Assembly (NCBI GenBank): GCA_963763575.1
Contig: CAVXPD010000008.1
Span: 1 to 64,000, forward strand
Reading direction: 5' to 3'
Length of the DNA: 64,000 nt
Source: Bog-473 sp963763575
GTDB lineage: Bacteria > Actinomycetota > Acidimicrobiia > Acidimicrobiales > RAAP-2
Shown: positions 37,567 to 44,915 of the stretch, in pieces
How positions within the stretch are numbered: the stretch's first letter is position 1
How the letters are laid out: each line of letters begins with the position of its first letter
Notes under the pieces: generated by a model
What the model was told of the DNA's origin: nothing
Databases searched by the model: none
What the model saw: only the letters and a program-made list of their open reading frames with translations
Program-made: the position numbers and the translations under genes

Positions 37567-38013
37567 CGCAACCAAGCCGGCCACCATGGCCGGCTTATTC
37601 CATTGTGATCTCGGCAGACCCTCCAGCTGATCAAGGGCCGGTCCGGGCCTCCGCTTCGCTCAGTGTCCTCCCTAAGCCTTCGGCTTACCCTTGACCAGCC
37701 TCGTGCGTCGCGGTTGCGCGCCGAAACCACCGGCGCCTGCGATCAGGGCGCTTCGCCCGTTGTTGGGACAGCTGGGAATTTCTGGGACAACCGCACAATT
37801 CGCATTGCTACGGCCCTGATTTCGTCCCAACTTTGTCCCAACAATTGGGTCCCGGAGCGTCCCGCTCCGTCCCGGTCTATCTCATGTCGGTCGTTCGGTC
37901 GCACCGTGACCAGGACAGACCGAGACTGGGTGGGATCCGTTGGGACACAGCAAGAATCCCCTGACCTCCCTGATAATGCTGAGGTCGCTGGTTCGATTCC
38001 AGCTAGCCCCACC
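37567..38013 (+). repeat. Right att module 5 (tRNA-Ile 3' fragment with arm DNA)
   Basis: The core is 37970-38013. The arm has the GGCCGGC-type hairpin at about 37575-37595, the long hairpin TCAAGGGCC to CCCTTGA (about 37631-37695) with an inner TAAGCC-TTC-GGCTTA, TTGGGACAGC, GTCCCAACTTTGTCCCAACA and CACCGTGACCAGGACAG. A long + strand frame runs through it into the next gene but is not coding. Confidence 0.8.
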
Positions 38014-38086
38014 CATAGCGTCCCAGCTCAAAGGCGGCTGTTTTTGCGGGAAGTGACGGGGCGCTCCACTGTGACGCTCGCGTTCT

Positions 38087-38122
38087 CCCAACATTTGTCC
38101 CAACAACAGTCCCAACAATCTC
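38087..38122 (+). repeat. Three 12-bp CCCAACA repeats at the left edge of S6
   Basis: CCCAACATTTGT, CCCAACAACAGT and CCCAACAATCTC follow each other 74 bp inside segment S6. The same CCCAACA motif occurs in the right modules. They may be arm-type sites for a shared recombinase. Confidence 0.75.
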
Positions 38123-38286
38123 TGGACGACTGCAGCAGATATCACCAGCTCCTGATGTGCGTGGCGGGGCCAATGTCTGAAAGGATGTCCGCCGGAGTGA
38201 CCGAGGCGGTCTCCTACCCCTGCGCGATTACCACGACGGGGTATTGGCGATGGGTTGTGCCGAAGGGCAACGCCCAGGGGGTGACG

Positions 38287-39768
38287 ATGAGAACGACCAG
38301 GCTCTTGAAGATCGCGGCAGGTACCGGAGCTGCGCTTCTGACACTTGCGGTGGCCCCGATCACGACGGCCTCTGCGGCCCCACCGACTTTCGTGCCATGT
38401 TCGAGTGGCGCCGCTGGACTTATCGCGGCAATCAACGCCGTCAACGGTAGCGGTGGCGGCACGATCAGCCTCACCTCGGGATGCACCTATACCCTTACGA
38501 CCCCCGACAATGGCGAGAACGGCCTGCCGGTGGTCACAACTCCGATCTCGGTGTTCGGCAACGGCGCCACGATCACTGGTTCGGGCGCTGTTCGCATCTT
38601 CGAGGTCGACGGCCCGGGCGGCAATCTGTCGCTTCGCAACATAACCCTCACCGGCGGGTCAGCCTCCGACTTCGGCGGGGCGATCTTTAACTCCAGCGGC
38701 ACGGTCACGCTGAATCAGAGCGTTGTGACGGGTAACTCCGCTGTCACCGCCGGTGGCGGTATCGCCAGCGGTACCTTCGGTCCGAGCAGAGCCTCGCTGA
38801 CCCTCAACGGCAGCGTCGTGAAGAACAACAGCAGTCCAGGGACCGGCATGGGTGACGGTAATGGCGGTGGCATCGTCAACGCCCAGGGCAACGCCACGCT
38901 CAACTTCACCCGGGTGTCGAACAACTTCGCTGGCGGCGCCTCCGGTGGCGGTATCGCCAGCGGGAACTATATGGGTTCGCCCGGCCCGACCAGCAAGCTC
39001 ACTCTCAACTTCAGCCAGGTGAACAACAACACCGCACCGAACGCCGGTGGCGGTGGAATCCAGAACCTCGCAGGCAATGTCACGCTCAACGTCAGTCAGG
39101 TCAACGGCAACACCTCCCTCAACGGTGGGGGCATCGCCAGCGGCAATGGCGCCGGTGGCGGCCCTGGCGGTCCGCCCCCTGGTACTGCTTCGCTCACGGT
39201 CTTCTTCAGCCAGGTGAACGGCAACACGTCCACGGCGCCGATCCCGCCTCCGGGAACTGGCCCGCCCATCGCTGCAGGCGGCATCGCCAACGGCGGTAAC
39301 GCGGTCATTACTGGCAGCGAGGTCGAGAACAACACGGCCACCACCACAAGTGGGGCGGGCATCGTCAACCACGGAACGATGACGCTCAACTTCGCCCAGG
39401 TGAACAACAACACGGCCGCTGGAGCGGGTGGCACCGCATCGGGTGGAGGAATCGTGAATGCCAACGTCGGCCCCATCACCGGGGCGCCGGTCAGTGGCAT
39501 CCTCACCATCAACTTCAGCCAGGTGAACGGGAATAGCGCCGGGGGCCTCGGAGGAGGAATCCTCAATGGGTTGCCAAATCCCAAGATGCCGATCACGGGT
39601 ACGCTCACCATTAGTCATAGCCAGGTGGACGGCAACAGTGCCACCCTGGGTGGCGGTGGCATTTACAGCGTGACGGGCGGTGTGGTGTCGCTGACATCTA
39701 CGTCGGTCAAGGCAAACAACCCGGATAACTGTGAGCCGATCTCGAGCATCGCAGGATGTACCGGTTGA
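38287..39768 (+). CDS. Secreted beta-helix repeat protein
   Basis: The protein has 493 residues from ATG 38287 (AGGGGGT upstream; an in-frame GTG lies 6 bases earlier). Residues 1-32 form a signal peptide ending 'TTASAAP'. From about residue 60 there are degenerate repeats of the type 'LNFSQVNNNTA' plus 'GGGI(A/V)SGN', about 10 rungs, as in right-handed beta-helix and polymorphic outer-membrane-type passenger domains. There is no membrane anchor or sortase motif, so it is probably secreted. Adhesin or polysaccharide-active functions are possible; no catalytic residues were identified. Confidence 0.85.
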   Translation: MRTTRLLKIAAGTGAALLTLAVAPITTASAAPPTFVPCSSGAAGLIAAINAVNGSGGGTISLTSGCTYTLTTPDNGENGLPVVTTPISVFGNGATITGSGAVRIFEVDGPGGNLSLRNITLTGGSASDFGGAIFNSSGTVTLNQSVVTGNSAVTAGGGIASGTFGPSRASLTLNGSVVKNNSSPGTGMGDGNGGGIVNAQGNATLNFTRVSNNFAGGASGGGIASGNYMGSPGPTSKLTLNFSQVNNNTAPNAGGGGIQNLAGNVTLNVSQVNGNTSLNGGGIASGNGAGGGPGGPPPGTASLTVFFSQVNGNTSTAPIPPPGTGPPIAAGGIANGGNAVITGSEVENNTATTTSGAGIVNHGTMTLNFAQVNNNTAAGAGGTASGGGIVNANVGPITGAPVSGILTINFSQVNGNSAGGLGGGILNGLPNPKMPITGTLTISHSQVDGNSATLGGGGIYSVTGGVVSLTSTSVKANNPDNCEPISSIAGCTG

Positions 39769-39799
39769 GGCTTTCAAGAATCGCGGGGCTGTAGCGACT

Positions 39800-39839
39800 C
39801 ACAGGGTGACGGCTGCCGAGGTACGGCCGCCACCCTGTG
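39800..39839 (+). terminator. Hairpin after the beta-helix gene
   Basis: CACAGGGTG and CACCCTGTG form a perfect 9-bp stem extended by CGGC/GCCG, 31 bases after the stop codon. There is no T-run, but strength and position fit an intrinsic actinobacterial terminator. Confidence 0.6.
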
Positions 39840-40037
39840 GTCGCGACGTTGGAGTCTGTAGACCCAATCTGGCGTCCCGGATGGTGCAGTCCCGACAGAT
39901 GCAGGCGCACCACTGTCGCCAGGAGCCGGCATGGAACGGCGTCTGGAGAGACCGCACCGGCGCAGTTGGTACGTCGGAGCGTGCCGGGAGCATGCGCCGA
40001 ACGCGACTAGCGGGCCCGAGCGAGGGCTTCTTAGCTG

Positions 40038-40201
40038 GGTGCTGCCGCCATGATCCGAGCAGGGATCTATCCGGACCTCCTGGACGAGATGTACTGGTGG
40101 GGCGCAGACGACCTGTGGAGATATGCCTTCGAGGTTCTCTTGGCAAAAAGCGGCCGGCTGGGACGCGACACGGTTCGACCTGGCTGAAGCGATTGCTCAT
40201 C
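40038..40201 (+). repeat. 164-bp direct repeat, left copy, abutting IS21
   Basis: It is identical to 42510-42673 as far as I can compare. It ends exactly where IS21 element 2 begins. It encodes the piece 'GKKRPAGTRHGSTWLKRLL' of an IS110-type transposase near its right end. 39840-40037 before it holds no gene. Confidence 0.85.
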
Positions 40202-40277
40202 TGCCGCCGATTTCCGAAACTCCCCAGGGGCGATCAACGAAATTCCCCAGTTGCCTGACCGGTGAGTTTCATTCATT

Positions 40278-41066
40278 TTACTCCTTGACCTTGGACACCC
40301 CCTTTCGGAGGCCTTCGGTGCGGGCCCGATGGGAGCGCATCCGGTAGCTCTCGCCGTCGATGTTGAACACGACGCTGCGGTGCAGCAGCCGATCGAGCAT
40401 GGCGGCGGCGACCATGGGATCGTCGAAGATCTTCCCCCACGAGCCGACGCCCAGATTGGTGGTCATGACGATGGAGCTCTTGAGATAGCGCTGGGTGACC
40501 ACCTGGAACAACGCGGCGGCGGCCTCAGTCTGCAGCGGCAGGTAGCCCACCTCGTCGATGACCAGGAGCCTCGGTCCGGCGAAGAATCGCATGGTGGTGG
40601 CCCAGCGTCCTTCGAGAGCGGCGCGATGACAACGAGCGGCCAGATCAGCGGCCGTCGTGTAATACGTCCGATAGCCGGCGTTGATCGACGCCCGGGCGAG
40701 ACCCACGGCCAGCATGGTCTTGCCGACCCCGGGCGGCCCGATCAGCAGCACGTTGGTGGCGTCTTCGAGGAACCGCAGGGTGCCGAGTTCGTTCATGAGC
40801 TTCTTGTCGACCGAGGGCTGGGCGGAAAAGTCGAAGTCGTCCAATGTCCACGGAGACGGCAGACAGGCGAAGCGCTCGAGGCCGGCCCGGCGCCGGATCT
40901 CGGTCGCCTTCACCTCGACCTCGAGGAGTCGGTGCAAGAACTCGCTATGTCCGAGCTTCTCGGTCCGGGCATGGTCGAGCTCTCCGGGCAGCGCTTCGGC
41001 GGCGGCGCCAAGACGCAGGTAGGCGAGATGACTGCGGATCTCTTGATAGGTAGAGGACTCGCTCAT
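40278..41066 (-). CDS. istB: IS21 helper ATPase
   Basis: The 262-residue AAA+ protein has Walker A 'GPPGVGKTM' at about 109-117 and Walker B 'LLVIDEVGYLP'. It is the ATP-dependent partner that selects target DNA and activates IstA. Its ATG overlaps the istA stop by 4 bases. Confidence 0.95.
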   Translation of the reverse strand: MSESSTYQEIRSHLAYLRLGAAAEALPGELDHARTEKLGHSEFLHRLLEVEVKATEIRRRAGLERFACLPSPWTLDDFDFSAQPSVDKKLMNELGTLRFLEDATNVLLIGPPGVGKTMLAVGLARASINAGYRTYYTTAADLAARCHRAALEGRWATTMRFFAGPRLLVIDEVGYLPLQTEAAAALFQVVTQRYLKSSIVMTTNLGVGSWGKIFDDPMVAAAMLDRLLHRSVVFNIDGESYRMRSHRARTEGLRKGVSKVKE

Positions 41067-42364
41067 CGTCCCTCCGCGATCTCGTCATAGAGGGAGAGGT
41101 CGACGACGGGCTCACGCCCGATGGGCCCGAGTAGTCGGGCTGCTTCTTCGAGCGCCTCTTTGCCCGGCGGACGATTGGCCTTTTTGTCACACGGACGCGC
41201 CGTGGTGAACGCGCTGAGCACAGCGGCCTCGAGGGCCTCTTTGTGCTCGACACTGCGCACGAGGGCACCCGATCCGGCCGGAGCGAGGCGATGGGTGACG
41301 AGGATCGCTCCCGAAGGAGCCACGACGTCCATCGTCGGAGAGCCGAGGCGGTGCCGGACGAGCAGCGTCGCGCCACTGAGTCCAGGTGGCACCGAGTAGC
41401 GGTTGCCCCGAAAGGCCACGGTGGCGTTGTCGGCCACGATGCGTGAGACCTCGGTCGTGGCCGGGAACGGAGCCGGCGGGAGGGCGAGCAGCGGCTCGGT
41501 GTCGGCCAGCTCACCGACCGTGGCGCGTTCACCGTTCGGTCCCCGGCGTTCGCGGTCGTCGCCGATGGTGGCGCAGAAGACGTCGAGGGAGCGCTGGGCG
41601 TCTTCGGGGTTGTTCGCGGCCATGGTGCGCCACCAACGACCGGAGGTGAAGCGCACGGAGGACTCGACCGCACCCTTGCGGTTCCCGCGCCGGGGTGGAC
41701 AGGGCTCGACGACAGCCCCGTAGTGCTTGGCGACCGGAGCGAAGGAGGCCTGGACGTCGCTCGTCCCCGGCACGATCACCGTGGCCAAACGATCAGTGCG
41801 CCACACCCTCGCCGTTCCGCCCAGGCGCCGCAGCACCTCGTCGATGGCCTCGATGAGGTGGGCCTGGTCCATCTTCTCGGCCAGGACGCCGCGCACCTTG
41901 CCCGAATGCGACAGCGTGCCCAACAGCACGTAGGCCGTCCCTCCCCACGGAGCGTTGCGGCGTTCGAACCAGTCCCACTGGATCTCCTCGCCCGGCGGGT
42001 GGTCGATCTCGATGGTGTCGCGGCCCTTCACGCCGGCACACGCTTCGCAGTGCGGCCGGAGACCGGCCTGCCTCACCTGACGGGCGAAGCTCGGGTAGCT
42101 CAGCGGGTAGCCGAGCCGGACGACCTCGTCATAGAGGGCCGAGGCCCAGACGTGTGGATCGTCGACGAAGCGCGCCGCCAGGTACTTCTTGAACGGCTCG
42201 AGCGGGTCCGGCGCCGAGCGAGCCCGGACGCCGGGGACTCTTTCCCCATTGATGTAGCCCCGGACGGTCTTTCGATCCCGACCGAGGTGGCGGGCGATCG
42301 CCGAGATCGTCCAGCCCCTGCTCCTCAGTGCATGTGCTTCCACGTCTTCCCCATGTGTGAGCAT
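41063..42364 (-). CDS. istA: IS21 transposase
   Basis: The 433-residue protein has an N-terminal HTH 'TISAIARHLGRDRKTVRGYI' and a DDE-type core: 'EEIQWDWFE' holds the first Asp, 'VWRTDRLATVI' the second and 'GNRKGAVESSVRF' the Glu region. A C-terminal beta-barrel follows. It catalyses cut and strand transfer for the element. The frame is intact, so the element could still move. Confidence 0.94.
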   Translation of the reverse strand: MLTHGEDVEAHALRSRGWTISAIARHLGRDRKTVRGYINGERVPGVRARSAPDPLEPFKKYLAARFVDDPHVWASALYDEVVRLGYPLSYPSFARQVRQAGLRPHCEACAGVKGRDTIEIDHPPGEEIQWDWFERRNAPWGGTAYVLLGTLSHSGKVRGVLAEKMDQAHLIEAIDEVLRRLGGTARVWRTDRLATVIVPGTSDVQASFAPVAKHYGAVVEPCPPRRGNRKGAVESSVRFTSGRWWRTMAANNPEDAQRSLDVFCATIGDDRERRGPNGERATVGELADTEPLLALPPAPFPATTEVSRIVADNATVAFRGNRYSVPPGLSGATLLVRHRLGSPTMDVVAPSGAILVTHRLAPAGSGALVRSVEHKEALEAAVLSAFTTARPCDKKANRPPGKEALEEAARLLGPIGREPVVDLSLYDEIAEGR

Positions 42365-42509
42365 GCGGAGCGGGTCTCCCTTCGAGCTGGTTGCTTGGTC
42401 GCTGTCAGCTTCGAAGGGGACCCACCACCGCGGGTGGATGGTTCAGCTCACCGGGACAGGGTGGGGAATTTCAGTGATCGAGGGCGGGGAGATTCAAAAA
42501 TCGCGGACA

Positions 42510-42673
42510 GGTGCTGCCGCCATGATCCGAGCAGGGATCTATCCGGACCTCCTGGACGAGATGTACTGGTGGGGCGCAGACGACCTGTGGAGATATGCCT
42601 TCGAGGTTCTCTTGGCAAAAAGCGGCCGGCTGGGACGCGACACGGTTCGACCTGGCTGAAGCGATTGCTCATC
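42510..42673 (+). repeat. 164-bp direct repeat, right copy, abutting IS21
   Basis: This is the partner of 40038-40201. It starts right after the IS end at 42509 and runs into the rest of an IS110-type transposase remnant. Confidence 0.85.
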
Positions 42674-42947
42674 GAAGCTGCCCGGGCCGCCGCGCACACA
42701 GGGGAGCTACTTCTCGGCTCACTACTCGCGCATCACCCGCCGGCGCGGACCCAACAAGGCGGCCGTCGCCGTGGCCGATTCCATCTTGGCTGTCGCCTGG
42801 CACTTGCTCACCAACAGTGCCCTCTACGAAGACACCGGTGCTCGGTATTTCGAGCTCCGCAACGATCCGACCATTGAGGCGAAGCGGCTCCAACGCCGGA
42901 TCGAGTCGATCGCCTTCGAGGTCACGGTTAGCGAGAAGGCGGCATAG
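42606..42947 (+). pseudogene. IS110-family transposase C-terminal remnant
   Basis: 'GKKRPAGTRHGSTWLKRLL' and 'IEAARAAAHTG' are followed, after a one-base shift near 42705, by 'SRITRRRGPNKAAVAVADSI' and end 'EVTVSEKAA' at 42947. This is the Transposase_20 part with the typical RRG(x)xKA block. The RNase-H-like N-terminus is missing. Confidence 0.75.
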
Positions 42948-43027
42948 GACCCCTTTCCACACCCGACAATTGCGGCCTCAAAGGACAGGCACCTCGCTCC
43001 TCGCGCCTACATCCCATTGCGGACAGG

Positions 43028-43373
43028 GGCATTACACCCCAGCCTTCGGCTTACTCTTGACTAGCCTGGGCGGTCGTCGGAACGGCTTGTCTCAGCGTCT
43101 GTGTCAGCGACGGCCAACCTCCATGGACCTTGGCCAGCTCGCTCAGCGCCCGGTGCGATGGCAGGTGCTACGGCCGCGACTTCGTCCCAACTCTGTCCCA
43201 ACAATTGGGTCCCGGAGCGTCCTACTGCGTCCCGGAGAATCTCTGGTCGTGCGTTCGGTCACCCGGCGACCAGGACAGACCGAGACTGGGTGGGACCGGT
43301 TGGGACTTAGCGGGACTCCCCTGACCTCCCTGATAATGCTGAGGTCGCTGGTTCGACTCCAGCTAGCCCCACC
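43028..43373 (+). repeat. Right att module 6, end of the array
   Basis: The core is 43330-43373, with one change in the T-loop (TTCGACT). The arm has AGCCTTCGGCTTACTCTTGA, GTCCCAACTCTGTCCCAACA, ATTGGGTCCC, GACCAGGACAG and several GGGAC units. It is the last tRNA-Ile core in the window; what follows should be the chromosomal side if the intact tRNA lies left of the window. Confidence 0.78.
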
Positions 43374-43405
43374 ATCCGCTCTCAGCTTGCATAGCTGAGG
43401 ACGGC
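43374..43405 (+). repeat. Left-end repeat shared with 34652
   Basis: ATCCGCTCTCAGCTTGCATAG and the following TGAGGACG repeat the start of segment S5. No gene was seen in 43406-43554. Confidence 0.7.
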
Positions 43406-43554
43406 TCGAGAACCGGTAGCTTCACTTTGGCCAGAACTAGACGGAATCACCGCCGGCAACGCCTCGGGGGAAAGCCTTGGCACGTGGGCAACAGAGATAC
43501 CAGGTTGTCGCGGTGTAGCACGCTGCCAGAGTGGAATCCTCCTGTTCCCGGACG

Positions 43555-44426
43555 TCAGCCGCCCCTCGTGCAGGTCCAAGTGTCCGCGCACACTCTGCCC
43601 ATCGATTCATCGCCAACCACAATGGCCGCCTTGGGTGCTCCCGAGAATCGAAGGGCGCACGCCCGGTGTTGGCCATTGGTGTAGCCGCCTCCGCCGATAA
43701 AGATCGGGTCGTCGAATAGCGACACCAGCCAGTCTCTGTCTCGCTCCGTGAGGTTCGTGCCTTTGGCTGCTCCGACATACTGGTCCTGGTCGCACTGTCC
43801 TAATTGATCCAGAATCTCGGCGCTGGTGTTTGCTATGGAGCGCCAGTCTCCGTCATGGCTCCAACATCAGGCCCGATCGTCCGCGTCGAGGGGCACGAAT
43901 AAAGAGTCGACCAGCAAGTTGTTTCGCGTTGTGGCGGTCGAGCTCGGGAGCGATCGAGGCTTCGATGCGAAACTATCGATCGTAGTGATCGCAACGGGCC
44001 GGATGTGTGGCACAGGCAGACGGTCTACGGGGAAGGACTCGAATAGAGGGCGAACGGCCTCGTCCCAATTGCCGCCACCAAGGCTCAGTACGCTTGCATA
44101 GAGGTCCTCGTGCGCCGGTAGATCGGAAAGCTTCTGTCCCACCAGTGCCTCGACGGCACCGCGCGAAATGTCCTCCGTCACAAGGCCTTCTCCAGGGTCG
44201 ATTTCGCTCCAAACTGGTGGATCGCTGAAGTCGGCCAGACGTGAACGAGCACCAGCGAGCCCAGATCGATTCGGAACTCGTCCTCGAGGTACTTGGTGAA
44301 GTAATCGTGCCCGTTGTCGATCGACCGTCCGAGGTTGCCCGGGACTTCGGTGAGCACTACGACCGTCTCGGGCGAGGCGCCTATCTGGCGGTAAAGCGCA
44401 GCCAAGCAATAGCCGGACCGCCCCAA
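43555..44426 (-). pseudogene. Unrecognised gene with a frameshift and an in-frame TGA
   Basis: Three protein-like blocks run on the minus strand. The first, from 44426 ('GYCLAALYRQIGASPETVVV' to 'LGSLVLVHVWP'), shifts frame near 44230 into 'DPGEGLVTEDISRGAVEALV' and 'ALVGQKLSDLPAHEDLYASV'. That frame ends at a TGA (43867-43869), but the same frame goes on for 100 more codons with clear coding character ('GAAKGTNLTERDRDW', 'DDPIFIGGGGYTNGQHRACA', 'GDESMGRVCADTW') to 43555. The second part has no start codon of its own. A decayed gene of about 290 codons is most likely. I do not recognise the family. Confidence 0.6.
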
Positions 44427-44470
44427 GCGGGCACCGTTATGAGGCCGTCATGTGGAAGTTCGTAGGGCAC

Positions 44471-44689
44471 TTAGTCAGGCAGCTTGCTGGTCGACGTATT
44501 TTGTGAGGACTTCTCGGCGAGAAGATATGTCTGGCCGACGCAAAGATGGACTTCCGACTGCTGAACGTCGGCGTGTACACCCTTGCTGTCGAGCTCGTTC
44601 AGGGCACCAATGCGCTTGTCGAAGTCTTCTAGCGAGGTCGTGTGCTCACCATCTTGGTCGGCGGCTGCGAATTTGGCGGGCCAACTCAA
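44471..44689 (-). CDS. Small hypothetical protein
   Basis: The frame has about 72 codons, with a TTG as the only start visible, and balanced composition ('SLEDFDKRIGALNELDSKGV' then 'LCVGQTYLLAEKS'). It is upstream of and co-directional with the decayed gene at 44426, 44 bp apart. I do not recognise it; it may be the C-terminus of a longer lost gene. Confidence 0.4.
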   Translation of the reverse strand: MSWPAKFAAADQDGEHTTSLEDFDKRIGALNELDSKGVHADVQQSEVHLCVGQTYLLAEKSSQNTSTSKLPD

Positions 44690-44717
44690 TGACGCTTAGT
44701 GCTGCGTCATTTTGCAA

Positions 44718-44868
44718 CATGTTCCAATTCATGTTCCAATTCCGTGTGGGCACGTTGTGGGCACGAAACTTCGAAGCAAGGAACAGACGCTGATCTTTGT
44801 GTGCCCTGACACCAGATTTCCAGTGGTCGGGACCGGCGTCGATCCGGTGACCTCACGCTTTTCAGGCG
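44718..44868 (-). repeat. Second att-like site: tRNA-Phe-like 3' fragment with arm repeats
   Basis: On the minus strand 44868-44823 reads as the 3' half of a tRNA: loop CTGAAAA (anticodon GAA), variable loop, T-arm ACCGG-ATCGACG-CCGGT and acceptor CCCGACC. The T-loop begins A rather than T, so it is degenerate. Nearby are direct repeats CATGTTCCAATT (44718-44729, 44730-44741) and GTGGGCAC (44746-44753, 44757-44764), arranged like integrase arm sites. Confidence 0.5.
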
Positions 44869-44915
44869 ACAAACCCCAATGGCCCGAAGGGACGCCCGCC
44901 GTGGATCGGCCTACA

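Larger units (their letters stand above)
40202..42509 (-). mobile_element. IS21-family insertion sequence 2, apparently intact
   Basis: The ends are inverted repeats: left TGCCGCCGATTTCCGAAAC and right (read inward) TGTCCGCGATTTTTGAATC, followed in both by CTCCCC and GAAATTCCCCA blocks. It is 2308 bp and holds istA and istB, both complete. No short target duplication is seen; instead 164-bp direct repeats flank it exactly. Confidence 0.88.

Noticed and set aside
37663..38286. Long N-terminal extension of the beta-helix protein
   Set aside because: The upstream part of the open frame runs through the att module; the signal peptide begins at 38287 with a plausible ribosome site.
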